A DNA stretch of 43,984 nt, taken from the NCBI RefSeq assembly GCF_905397435.1, contig NZ_CAJPVI010000067.1:1-43984 (forward strand), given 5' to 3'. This DNA is from Cupriavidus numazuensis (lineage in GTDB: Bacteria > Pseudomonadota > Gammaproteobacteria > Burkholderiales > Burkholderiaceae). The notes under the pieces were generated by a model. It ran no database searches, was not told where the DNA came from, and saw only the letters and a list, made by a program, of their open reading frames with translations. Shown here piece by piece: positions 23,555 through 31,720 of this stretch. Positions within the stretch are counted from its first letter, which is position 1; each line of letters starts with the position of its first letter. Both the position numbers and the translations under genes were made by a program.

Positions 23555-24012
23555 TGGCAGACACCGACAAACTCGACCAGACCGACCGCCACCTGCTGTC
23601 GCTGTTGCAGGCCAACGCGCGGGAAAGCGCGGCCAATCTCGCACGCCATCTCGACATCGCGCGGACCACGGTAGTGGCGCGCATCGCGCGGCTGGAACGG
23701 CTCGGCGTGATTGCCGGCTACGGTGTGCGGCTCGGCCGCGAAATGGGCGACAACGCGATCCAGGCGTTCTGCGGGCTGTCGGTGCAGCCCAAGGCCGGCC
23801 CGGCCATCGTGCGCGCGCTGCAGCGGCTGCCGGAGATCGAGGAGCTCAGCTCAGTTAGCGGCCCGGTGGACTACATGGCGGTGATCCGCTGCGACACCCA
23901 CGCGCGGCTCGACCAGTTGCTCGACGAGATCGGCATGCTCGACGGTGTGAACCACACCACCACGTCGATCGTGCTCGCGCGGAAAATCGACCGCCGGCGA
24001 GCAACGGAATAG
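23554..24012 (+). CDS. Lrp/AsnC-family transcriptional regulator
   Basis: The 152-residue protein has the N-terminal HTH (LDQTDRHLLSLLQANARESA, then ANLARHLDIARTTVVARIARLERLGVI) and a C-terminal RAM ligand domain (about 70-145) with SVSGPVDYMAVIRC and TTTSIVLARKI. These regulators sense amino acids and often control adjacent catabolic genes. It is divergent from the saccharopine-dehydrogenase-like and ALDH7 genes and precedes the DapB-like gene by 45 bases, so it probably controls both sides. The effector is likely lysine or a derivative by context. Confidence 0.88.
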   Translation: MADTDKLDQTDRHLLSLLQANARESAANLARHLDIARTTVVARIARLERLGVIAGYGVRLGREMGDNAIQAFCGLSVQPKAGPAIVRALQRLPEIEELSSVSGPVDYMAVIRCDTHARLDQLLDEIGMLDGVNHTTTSIVLARKIDRRRATE

Positions 24013-24057
24013 CGCGGTATCCTCCACCGACCGCAATCCACCAACGGAGAAAAAACA

Positions 24058-24867
24058 ATGAGCAATCCGATCCGTGTCGCCGTAGGCGGCGTAACCGGCT
24101 GGGCCGGCGGCGAACTGGCGCGCGGCGTGGCGCACGCGGCCGACATGACGCTGGTGGCGGGCCTGTCGCGCGGCGCGGCGGGCCAACCGCTCGCGCAACT
24201 CACCGGCCATGCCGACACGCCCGGCGTGGCGGCGGCGAGCATCGAGGCGCTGGGCAGCACGCCCTACGACGTCTACGTCGAATACACCAAGCCGGCCATT
24301 GCCAAGCACAACATCCTGCAGGCGCTCGCGCACGGTGCGCACGTGGTGGTCGGCACCTCTGGCCTGACCGACGAGGACTATGCCGAGATCGACGCCGCCG
24401 CGCGCAAGGCCGACCGCGGCGTGCTCGCGTGCGGCAACTTCGCGATCACGGTCGTGCTGCTGCAGAAGTTCGCGGAAATGGCGGCGCGCCATCTCGACCA
24501 CTGGGAGATCATCGACTACGCGAAGGCCGGCAAGGTCGACGTGCCGTCCGGCACGGTGCGCGAACTGGCGTTCCGGCTCGGCGAGATCAAGGCCGCGCAG
24601 CAAGCCGTGCCGGTGGACCAGGTCAACGGCCCGCGCGAGACGCGCGGCGCAACCATGTCCGGCACGCAGGTGCATGCCGTGCGACTGCCCGGCTACCAGC
24701 TCGGCGTCGAAGTGATCTTCGGCGCGGAGGGTCAGCGCCTGCATCTCAAGCATGAGGCCGGCGACGGCTCCAAACCCTATGTGTCCGGCGCGCTGCTGGC
24801 GATCCGCAAGGTCCACACCGTGCGCGGCGTGGTGCGCGGGCTCGACAAGGTGATGGAAGGCATCTGA
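24058..24867 (+). CDS. DapB-like oxidoreductase lacking the catalytic His pair
   Basis: The 269-residue protein aligns by motif with dihydrodipicolinate reductase: NAD-binding VAVGGVTGWAGGELARGV, VVVGTSGLTDEDY, a GNFAITVVLLQKFAE stretch, PSGT at 163-166, and a VRLPGYQLGVEVIFGAEGQRL end. In true DapB the segment before PSGT reads E-L-H-H-x-x-K-x-D-A-PSGT; here it is IIDYAKAGKVDVPSGT, so the catalytic His pair is replaced by Ala155-Lys156 while the following Lys159 is kept. It is therefore unlikely to be the housekeeping lysine-synthesis enzyme. With lysine-catabolic neighbours it may act on a related cyclic imine. GGAGAAAAAAC precedes the ATG. Confidence 0.8.
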   Translation: MSNPIRVAVGGVTGWAGGELARGVAHAADMTLVAGLSRGAAGQPLAQLTGHADTPGVAAASIEALGSTPYDVYVEYTKPAIAKHNILQALAHGAHVVVGTSGLTDEDYAEIDAAARKADRGVLACGNFAITVVLLQKFAEMAARHLDHWEIIDYAKAGKVDVPSGTVRELAFRLGEIKAAQQAVPVDQVNGPRETRGATMSGTQVHAVRLPGYQLGVEVIFGAEGQRLHLKHEAGDGSKPYVSGALLAIRKVHTVRGVVRGLDKVMEGI

Positions 24868-24884
24868 GCCGGCACCGCCGGCTC
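24866..24884. terminator. Hairpin overlapping the DapB-like stop codon
   Basis: GAGCCGGC-ACC-GCCGGCTC is a perfect 8-bp stem starting inside the TGA stop. It lies between convergent genes and has no T-run, so it may serve both directions weakly. Confidence 0.5.
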
Positions 24885-24895
24885 CCGGCCCGGCG

Positions 24896-25624
24896 TTACC
24901 AGCTGCCGGGCTTGACGGGCTTGGGCGCCGGCTTCTTTTCCTTGCTTGGCGCGGCAGCGGGCGCCGATGCGGGCGTGAGTTGCTGCGCGACCTGCGCATC
25001 CTTGTCCGCCATCAGCTTGCGCGCCTGCGGCAGCAGCATTTCGATGGTGCCGGTGTTCGGGTCTTCGGGCATGGCATACAGCTCGACCGTCAGCGGCTTT
25101 TGCATCCAGCCTGCGTGGATGGTCTTGACCGTCTTGCCGCCCTTGTCGCGCATGTCTTCCTGTTCCTGGCGGAACGGCTTGCCGTAGAGCGCGTTGATGC
25201 TGTCGAGCGCGGCTTGCTGCGAGTTGGCGCCGGCGGTCGGCACGATCACGCCGACCAGCGCATTGCCGTCGACGAAGGCCACCACATGCGGGCCGTCCAT
25301 GAAGGCCGGGCGCTTGTCGCGCGGCAGGCCGACCTGGCGCATGATGCCGTCCCCCTTTACCTCGACGCAGACCGCGGTCACGTCGCGGCCGTCCGGCGTG
25401 CGCTTGTCGGCACAGTCGGGCAGCGCGGGCAGCGGGTTGCCGATTTCGAGCAGTTTCAGCAGCGGCGACAGCGCACTGTTACCGGCTGGCGCGGCCTTCG
25501 ATGCAGCGGCGGGAGGGACAGCAGTAGCGGCAGAAGCGGCGGCGGGAGCCGCCGGGGCGGCAAAGGCGCATGTGGCGGCGCCGATCAGGCCGGCAGCAGC
25601 CAGCCCGGCAACGGGAAATTTCAA
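24896..25624 (-). CDS. Secreted protein of unknown function
   Basis: The 242-residue precursor has a signal peptide (MKFPVAGLAAAGLIGAATCAFA, then AP). The start is TTG at 25624: there is no ATG there, but AGGAG lies 8 bases before it and the signal begins at once. A low-complexity Ala/Pro segment (about 24-50) precedes a compact domain with two cysteines (PDCADK and TAVCVEV). The end is a Pro/Lys tail (KKPAPKPVKPGSW). I do not recognise a characterised family; it looks periplasmic. Confidence 0.75.
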   Translation of the reverse strand: MKFPVAGLAAAGLIGAATCAFAAPAAPAAASAATAVPPAAASKAAPAGNSALSPLLKLLEIGNPLPALPDCADKRTPDGRDVTAVCVEVKGDGIMRQVGLPRDKRPAFMDGPHVVAFVDGNALVGVIVPTAGANSQQAALDSINALYGKPFRQEQEDMRDKGGKTVKTIHAGWMQKPLTVELYAMPEDPNTGTIEMLLPQARKLMADKDAQVAQQLTPASAPAAAPSKEKKPAPKPVKPGSW

Positions 25625-25744
25625 AATCCAGACTCCTCAAAAAGGCCCCTGTTGGAGCCCGCGGCAGGCGGTATGTTCCGGCCGACGGTATCACATGCCG
25701 CCGACATGGCGAATGGCGCACACCGCGCGCGCCGCAAACCGAGT

Positions 25745-26002
25745 CTATCCCGCCGCGCGCAGCAACACGTTGGCGAGGGCCGCCAGGATAGCCAGCACCA
25801 GCGCCCATGCCAGCAGGTGCGGCACCCGGCTTGGCGGCAGTTGGGGGCGCGGCGTACGTTGCGCGGGCGGCAACGGCTGGCGCAGCCGCGAATGGCTCTG
25901 CAGGCCGCGCGTGGGCCACATGGTGTCGGGCCCGATATCGCGCAGGACGGTGCTTTCCTTGCTCGGGGGCCGGGCGCGGCCGGCCGGTCGTTGCGAAGCC
26001 AT
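25745..26002 (-). CDS. Small proline-rich protein with one C-terminal membrane helix
   Basis: The 85-residue protein starts at ATG 26002 with GGGGAGCATCC upstream. The first 60 residues are Arg/Pro/Gln rich (PLPPAQRTPRPQLPPSRV). The last 25 form a single hydrophobic helix (LLAWALVLAILAALANVLL). The layout is that of a tail-anchored inner-membrane protein. No family is recognised. The clean ribosome site and terminal helix favour a real gene. Confidence 0.55.
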   Translation of the reverse strand: MASQRPAGRARPPSKESTVLRDIGPDTMWPTRGLQSHSRLRQPLPPAQRTPRPQLPPSRVPHLLAWALVLAILAALANVLLRAAG

Positions 26003-26144
26003 GGATGCTCCCCGAATGCAGACGACAGCATGCCGGCGAGATTGGTGTGCCGCCGCTACACACAGGCCGGTCCTGCGACCGGCGCGCCACAACGTTAGGG
26101 GAAAGCCGCGCGCGCCACCATGGCCTGGCGCACATAGCGCAGCG

Positions 26145-27629
26145 TCAGCTCGCAGGTGCCTTGCGCACCAGCGCCATCGCCTCGCGCCGGAACACATGGC
26201 CGACGTGGTGGTAGAACGGATGGGGCGAAAACTGGCGCGAGATAAACGATGCCAGCAGCGACGATGCCAGCAGGAAAAGCGTCAGGTCCTGCGTGCGCGT
26301 CATCTCCATGACGATCACGCTCGCGGTGATCGGCGCCTGCGTGGCCGCCGCCAGGAACGCTGCCATGGCCACGAGCGCGAGCACGCGTGGCTCGTGCATG
26401 CCCGGGATGAAATGCGCGACGTTCTCGCCAATGCCGGCGCCGATGGCCAGTGCCGGCGTGAAGATGCCGCCCGGGATGCCAGCGAAATACGAGACCACCG
26501 TGGCCGCGAACTTGGCCAGCCCGAACCACAGCGTCGCGTGCGATTCGCCGTTGATCAGTGCCGACGCCTGTTCGTAGCCCGTACCGAATGTCGCGCCGCT
26601 CGTCGCCCAGCCGAGCACCGCCACGACCAGGCCGCAGCCAAACGCCACCTGCACCGGATGCTCGACCGGCCAGTGGCGCCAGCGCGCCGGGAGCAGCCCC
26701 GGCACGCCGCCGATCAGCGCCTTGGCGAACAGCCCGCCGAGCACGCCGTTCACCACCGCGCACAGCAGCACCGGCCCCCAGGCGTCGCGCAGCACCAGCA
26801 GCGGCACCTTGACGGCGAAATACGGGTTGTTGCCGAGCAGAGCCAGCGACAGGAAGCCGGCCGTCAGCACGCCCGACAGCACGAGGCGGTCCCAGCGCAC
26901 GGCCGTCCCACGGCCAAGCTCCTCGATCGCGAACACCACGCCGGCCAGCGGTGTGTTGAACGCTGCCGCCAGCCCGCCGGCGGCGCCCGCTGCGATCAAA
27001 GCGTTCGGATGGAAGCCGATGCGAAAGCGCATCTTCTCGTGGCACCAGCGGCCCCATGCCAGCATGGCCGCGGCGCCGACCTGCACCGACGGCCCTTCGC
27101 GTCCGACCGAAGCCCCGACCAGCAGCCCGGCAGCGGTCAGCACCACCTTCCACATCGACTGGCGGAACGACACGAGCACCGTCTGCGCCGGTCCTGCCGG
27201 CGGCAACGTGACCGCGGCGATCACCTGCGGAATGCCGCTGCCGCGCGCCTGCGGCGCGAGCCGGATGGTCAGCCAGCGCAGCGCGGCCAGCCCGAACGGC
27301 AGCATCACGAACGCGATCCACGGCGTGCTCTGGGTCAGGTGGTAGTTCCAGCGCAGCGCGACCTCGGCGATCCACGCGAACACCATCGAGAACAGCGCCA
27401 CGCAGCCGGCGCCGCACATGAAGACGGCGTAGCGCAGCGTGGTGCGCGAGATGCGGCCAGCCTGGCGCGACTTGCGCCACGCCGCCATGCGCGCGCGGCG
27501 GCTGATGGCTTCCGACAGGCGCGCTTCGGCGCGCTCGGTCGCGGTGTCCGGAGAATCTGCGCGGGAAGCGTCGGCGCGGTCAGCGCCGGGGGACGGTTCG
27601 GCTGGGTCAGAGGGGGCGCGATCAGTCAT
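26145..27629 (-). CDS. ClC-family chloride channel/transporter
   Basis: The 494-residue protein carries the ClC selectivity-filter segments: GSGIPQV (about 125), GREGPSVQ with the gating Glu, and GGIFTPALAIGAGIG. It has some 17-18 helical segments and no CBS domain, as in short prokaryotic ClCs. Such proteins exchange chloride and protons or act as channels, often in acid resistance. A hydrophilic acidic N-terminal extension of about 60 residues (Asp/Ala/Arg rich) is unusual. Start 27629 (MTDRAPSD) is tentative, since no good ribosome site precedes it or the alternative at 27653. The upstream gap (27630-27817) holds only inverted GC-rich sequence. Confidence 0.88.
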   Translation of the reverse strand: MTDRAPSDPAEPSPGADRADASRADSPDTATERAEARLSEAISRRARMAAWRKSRQAGRISRTTLRYAVFMCGAGCVALFSMVFAWIAEVALRWNYHLTQSTPWIAFVMLPFGLAALRWLTIRLAPQARGSGIPQVIAAVTLPPAGPAQTVLVSFRQSMWKVVLTAAGLLVGASVGREGPSVQVGAAAMLAWGRWCHEKMRFRIGFHPNALIAAGAAGGLAAAFNTPLAGVVFAIEELGRGTAVRWDRLVLSGVLTAGFLSLALLGNNPYFAVKVPLLVLRDAWGPVLLCAVVNGVLGGLFAKALIGGVPGLLPARWRHWPVEHPVQVAFGCGLVVAVLGWATSGATFGTGYEQASALINGESHATLWFGLAKFAATVVSYFAGIPGGIFTPALAIGAGIGENVAHFIPGMHEPRVLALVAMAAFLAAATQAPITASVIVMEMTRTQDLTLFLLASSLLASFISRQFSPHPFYHHVGHVFRREAMALVRKAPAS

Positions 27630-27817
27630 GACGAGGGGGCATGGCGAAGGCATCTGGCGCCAGGCTATCGGGGGCGCCTATGCCGGTATTGTCCCGGCAC
27701 TATACGCCGGTCATGCCGCCCGGCGCCGCCGCGCGCCGGCTATCGGCCACATACCGGCCACATGCTTGCCATGCGGCGACGAGCGCCCTCGTGGCTCGCC
27801 GTGCCCATCCCCCGCGG

Positions 27818-28816
27818 TCAGTCGAGCGTGATGTTGTTCGCGCGAATCACCTTGCCCCAGTGCTCGCGGTCCGCCTCGACATAGCGGTCGATCTCCGCCT
27901 GCGTGCGCGGCGGCTGCACCACGAGCCCGAGATCGCTGAACGTGGCGCGGAACTTCGGATCCTTCAGCACGCTGTCCGCGGCGGCGCGAAGCTTCGCCAC
28001 GGCTTCCGGCGGTGTCTGCGCGGGCACGGCCAGCCCGAACCAGGTGGCGGCCTGGAAGTCGGGATAGCCGCCTTCGGCGACAGTCGGCACATTGGGCAGC
28101 ACGTCCAGCCGCTTGCGGCTGGTCACGGCCAGCGCCTTGAGCTTGCCGGCCTTGATGTGCGGCAGCGAGGTGCTGACCACATCGACCATCAGCTGCGTGT
28201 CATTGGCGAGCAGCGCCGACAGCGCCGGCGCGCTGCCGTTGTAGGGCACGTGCGTGACCTGGATGCCGAGTTCGGTCTTCAGCATCTCGGTGGCGAGCTG
28301 CAGCGCGTTGCCGAGCCCGACCGACGAGTAATTGAGCTTGCCGCCACTGGCCTTCGCATAGTTCGCGAACTCGCGGATATTGCTGGCCGGCACGTGCGAG
28401 TTGGTCACGACGACCAAAGGCACCTCCGCGCCGATACTGAAGATCTTGAAATCGCGCGGCGGATCGTAGGAGATCTTCTTGTATAGCTGCGGGTTGAGCA
28501 CCATGCTGCCGTTGGTGGCCAGCACCATGGTGTAGCCATCAGCCGGCGCACGCGCGACGCTGGTGGTGCCGATCATCGTGGCCGCACCGGGCCGGTTTTC
28601 CACGACCACGGTCTGGCCGAGCTGGCGCGACATGCCGTCGGCAATCGCGCGGCCAAACTGGTCGGTCGAGCCGCCGGGCGTGTATGGCACCACGAGCTTG
28701 ATCGGATGGTCCGGATAGGCGGCCAGCGCGGGCACGGCGCCGCCTGCCAGTGCACCTACGACGGCGGCCGCTGCCGTGGCGATCCAGGCCCGACGGCCGA
28801 ATTTACTGCCTTGCAT
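27818..28816 (-). CDS. Bug-family tripartite tricarboxylate transporter substrate-binding protein
   Basis: The 332-residue precursor has a Tat-like leader (SKFGRRAWIATAAAAVVGAL) and an ALA-AYPDHPIKLVVPYTPGG junction. The rest has Bug/TctC landmarks: GGSTDQFGRAIADGMSRQLG, VVENRPGAATMIGT, HVPYNGSAPALSALL, VVSTSLPHIKAGKLKALAV, VPTVAEGGYPDFQA. It would bind a carboxylate in the periplasm; the membrane TctA/TctB partners are not in this window, as is common for orphan Bug proteins. AGGAGACACT precedes the ATG. It follows the acyl-CoA ligase by 83 bases, which contain a GGCGCC hairpin (28836-28853); the pair suggests uptake and CoA activation of one acid. Confidence 0.92.
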   Translation of the reverse strand: MQGSKFGRRAWIATAAAAVVGALAGGAVPALAAYPDHPIKLVVPYTPGGSTDQFGRAIADGMSRQLGQTVVVENRPGAATMIGTTSVARAPADGYTMVLATNGSMVLNPQLYKKISYDPPRDFKIFSIGAEVPLVVVTNSHVPASNIREFANYAKASGGKLNYSSVGLGNALQLATEMLKTELGIQVTHVPYNGSAPALSALLANDTQLMVDVVSTSLPHIKAGKLKALAVTSRKRLDVLPNVPTVAEGGYPDFQAATWFGLAVPAQTPPEAVAKLRAAADSVLKDPKFRATFSDLGLVVQPPRTQAEIDRYVEADREHWGKVIRANNITLD

Positions 28817-28899
28817 AGTGTCTCCTGTTGATGGCGGCGCCTTCGTGGGCGCCATGCTTTCCATGCTTTTGATCTTTGCCGGCGGTGTTCCGTGCAATC

Positions 28900-30399
28900 T
28901 CAGACGCGCCGCTGCCGCCCTTCCCAGTACCGGTCGCGCAGCCGGCGCTTGGCCAGCTTGCCGGTCTCGTCGCGCGGCAATTGCGCTTCGATCACGATGC
29001 TGCGCGGCACCTTGAAGCCGGACAGGCGCTGGCGCAGCCAGTCGATCACGTCTTCCTCGCGGATCGCTGCGTCGGGCATCGGCTGCACCATGGCCAGCAA
29101 GCGCTCGCCATACTCGTCGTCCGGCACGCCGAACACGACGCAGTCGGCCACGCCCGGATAGCGCACGAGTTCATGCTCGATCTCGGCCGGATAGATGTTC
29201 ACGCCGCCCGAGATCACCATATCGGAAGCACGGTCGCAGATGAACAGGTAGCCGTCGGCATCGACATAGCCCATGTCGCCGAGCGTCACCAGTCCGTCGC
29301 GGTCGATCGCGCGGCGTGCGGCCTCATTGTTGCGGTAAGTGAAGTCGGGGTAAGCCGGCTGGCGCACGTACACCAGGCCGATCTCGCCCGTTGCGCATGG
29401 CTTGCCGTCTTCATCGAGGATGCGGAGCTGCGCGTCGTCCACCGGCTTGCCGGCCGTGCCGGGGCGCGCCGCGGCATCGGCGGGCGTGGCCACGGTGATC
29501 ATGCCGGCCTCGCTCGACGCATAGGTTTCGTGGATGACGGGACCGAACCATTCGAGCATCGCGCGCTTGACCTCGGGCGAGCACGGCGAGCCGGTCGACG
29601 CGACGAAGCGGATCGACGACAGGTCATAGCGCGCGCGCACCTCGGGCGGCAGCTTGAGCAGGCGCACGTACATGATCGGCACGAGGTAGAGCACGTCGAT
29701 GCGGTGCTTCTCCACCAGTGCCAGCACCTGCTCGGCATCGAAGCGCGGCGTGAGTACGAGGCGTTCGGCCATTTGCAACGCGTTCTGGATGAACGAACCC
29801 GGGGCGCTGTGGTATAGCGGCGCCGACATCAGCGCCCGGCAGCCGGGCACGAGGCCGTAGGTCTGGCGCACCAGCGAACGCGCGCGCGCCATCTGGTCGT
29901 CGAGCTGGTCCAGCGGCACCGGTTCACGCAGCACGCCCTTCGGGCGGCCCGTGGTACCGGACGTGTAGGCCATATGGCCGCGCGGAGACACACGCGGGCC
30001 GTCGTACGGGGCCTGCTGCGCGAGCCACGCTTCGTAGTCGCTGCCACCGGACACTTCGGCGCCATCGGCCACCACCAGCACGGGGATGCTCGCAGGCACC
30101 GCCTCACGCACCGCGGCCAGCAGGCCAGCGTGCACGATCAGCGCCTTGGCGCCGCTGTCGGCCAGCAGGAAGCGCACTTCCTCGGCCGTGAAGTGCCAGT
30201 TGATGGGGCAGTAGTAGGTGCCGCCAATGCGGCAGGCGTGCACGACATCGACATAGACCGGGTCGTTGCGCAGCAGCACCGCAACGACGTCGCCTTCTTT
30301 CAGCCCCGCGGCGCGCAGGCCTCCGGCAAGGCGGGCGCCGCGGTCGAGCAGTTCGGCGCCGTCGCGGTGCATGTCTTCGAACCAGAGGTCTGTGGCCAT
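28900..30399 (-). CDS. AMP-dependent acyl-CoA ligase
   Basis: The 499-residue ANL-superfamily enzyme activates a carboxylic acid to its acyl-CoA via an acyl-adenylate. The P-loop is YTSGTTGRPKG (about 165). ASTGSPCSPEVK and ETYASSEAG mark the adenylate site, LGDMGYVDADGYLFICDR the hinge, and PRDETGKLAKRRLRD the C-terminal catalytic Lys. The ATG at 30399 has AGGAG 10 bases upstream; the longer frame to 30468 is not supported. It lies upstream of the Bug receptor gene and divergent from the LysR regulator. The acid is not identifiable from sequence. Confidence 0.9.
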   Translation of the reverse strand: MATDLWFEDMHRDGAELLDRGARLAGGLRAAGLKEGDVVAVLLRNDPVYVDVVHACRIGGTYYCPINWHFTAEEVRFLLADSGAKALIVHAGLLAAVREAVPASIPVLVVADGAEVSGGSDYEAWLAQQAPYDGPRVSPRGHMAYTSGTTGRPKGVLREPVPLDQLDDQMARARSLVRQTYGLVPGCRALMSAPLYHSAPGSFIQNALQMAERLVLTPRFDAEQVLALVEKHRIDVLYLVPIMYVRLLKLPPEVRARYDLSSIRFVASTGSPCSPEVKRAMLEWFGPVIHETYASSEAGMITVATPADAAARPGTAGKPVDDAQLRILDEDGKPCATGEIGLVYVRQPAYPDFTYRNNEAARRAIDRDGLVTLGDMGYVDADGYLFICDRASDMVISGGVNIYPAEIEHELVRYPGVADCVVFGVPDDEYGERLLAMVQPMPDAAIREEDVIDWLRQRLSGFKVPRSIVIEAQLPRDETGKLAKRRLRDRYWEGRQRRV

Positions 30400-30463
30400 A
30401 TCGGTAGTCTCCTGTCTTGTCCTGAACTGGCAGCGTTCCACTGTAGCCGCGCGGTCTGGCATC

Positions 30464-30510
30464 GACAATCCGCCGCACCGGAATCACAATGTTGCGCCTG
30501 ACGTGACAAT
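30464..30510. promoter_or_regulatory. Three helically phased ACAAT repeats, candidate LysR operator
   Basis: GACAAT (30464-30469), CACAAT (30485-30490) and GACAAT (30505-30510) are direct repeats 21 and 20 bases apart, two helical turns. A TCAC...GTGA pair (30484-30487, 30503-30506) adds symmetry. They fill the intergenic region between the divergent ligase and LysR genes. Confidence 0.45.
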
Positions 30511-30527
30511 CCTGCAGGGAATCCCGG

Positions 30528-31430
30528 ATGGACCTGAACCTGATCGAAGCGTTCGTCGACATCGTCGATGCCGGCAACCTGGCCGAGGCCGGCAGGCGGC
30601 GTGGTGTGACGCGCTCGCAGGTGAGCCGTCAGCTGCGCGAGCTGGAACAGCAGGCCGGGGCGCAACTGCTGCGCCGGACCACGCGCCGGCTGGAAATGAC
30701 GGAGCCCGGCCAGGCGCTGTACCAGCATGGGCTGCGCATCCTGCAGGAGGTCGCATCCGCACAGGCCGAGATCGACAGCCTCGGCAAGACGCTGCGCGGC
30801 CATGTGCGCGTCAGCATGCCCACGGGCCTTGGCGATACGTTCATCGCCCCGCTGCTGCTGCAGTTTGCCCAGCGCTATCCCGGCATCACGTTGCGCGTGT
30901 TCTTCGCGAACCGCGTGGTGGATCTGATCGCGTCGGAAATCGACGTGGCGCTGCGCGTGACGTCGGCGCCGCCGCTCGATCATGTGGCGCGCGAGATCTG
31001 TCCGATCGACTGGCGGCTGTGCGCGTCGCCGGAGTACCTCGAACGCGTGCCGACGCCACGCATACCGGCCGACCTCGCGCGCTGCCACTTCCTTTGCCCG
31101 CCCTATGGATCGCGCTTCCTGCTGGCGCTCAATCGCAATGGCCTGCGCGAGGAAGTGGAACTCGCGCCGCACCTGCAGTCGGAGCACTTCCGCTTCCTGT
31201 TGCAGGCGGTGCTGGAAGGCCACGGCATCAGCCTGCTGCCGCGCTACATGGGGTGGGAGGAGATGCGCCAGGGCCGCCTCGTGCCCGTGCTGGGCGACTG
31301 GAAGCCTGAAGGGCTGGGCAGCAGCCTCTATGTCATCACCACGCCGAGCCGGCATCCGACCATGGCCACGCGCGCGCTGATTGCGTTCCTGAAAGAGGAA
31401 ATCGGCAACCTGCCCGTGTTCCGGGACTGA
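30528..31430 (+). CDS. LysR-family transcriptional regulator
   Basis: The 300-residue protein has the LysR HTH at 1-60 (MDLNLIEAFVDIVDAGNLAE, then AGRRRGVTRSQVSRQLRELE) and a periplasmic-binding-like effector domain starting near HVRVSMPTGLGDTF. Such regulators usually activate a divergent operon in response to its substrate, here the acyl-CoA ligase and Bug receptor genes. Start 30528 places the HTH normally. Confidence 0.93.
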   Translation: MDLNLIEAFVDIVDAGNLAEAGRRRGVTRSQVSRQLRELEQQAGAQLLRRTTRRLEMTEPGQALYQHGLRILQEVASAQAEIDSLGKTLRGHVRVSMPTGLGDTFIAPLLLQFAQRYPGITLRVFFANRVVDLIASEIDVALRVTSAPPLDHVAREICPIDWRLCASPEYLERVPTPRIPADLARCHFLCPPYGSRFLLALNRNGLREEVELAPHLQSEHFRFLLQAVLEGHGISLLPRYMGWEEMRQGRLVPVLGDWKPEGLGSSLYVITTPSRHPTMATRALIAFLKEEIGNLPVFRD

Positions 31431-31648
31431 GCAGGGCAGCGTAGCGGCACGCCAAAGAAAAGAACCCAGATCGTCCTGGGGGGCCGATCCGGGTGGAGGA
31501 AACAGACGGCTAAGACTCCGCCTGATCGGTACTGGCGCCCGGAAAGTGGAAGACGCGATACCAATGTCCCGCAGCCTACCGATCCACCAACGGGACAATC
31601 AATCGGACAAAACGGTTTCGTGCGATGTCCGCATTCCCACCGTGCAAA

Positions 31649-31693
31649 CTTTCAATTCGCAAGCTATGCTTCCCCAAACTTGCAAATCGAAAG
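31649..31693. promoter_or_regulatory. Long inverted repeat, candidate HxlR operator
   Basis: CTTTCAATTCGCAAG (31649-31663) is inverted as CTTGCAAATCGAAAG (31679-31693), with two mismatches in 15-base arms. The centres are 30 bases apart, three helical turns. It lies just upstream of the HxlR ribosome site in a notably AT-rich stretch. The rest of the 290-base gap 31431-31720 shows nothing else. Confidence 0.6.
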
Positions 31694-31720
31694 CAAAGCC
31701 AGTCGCAAGCACGGAGACCT

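Noticed and set aside
24058..24867. Annotation as the housekeeping dapB
   Set aside because: The catalytic His pair is absent and the context is catabolic, so the plain name would mislead.
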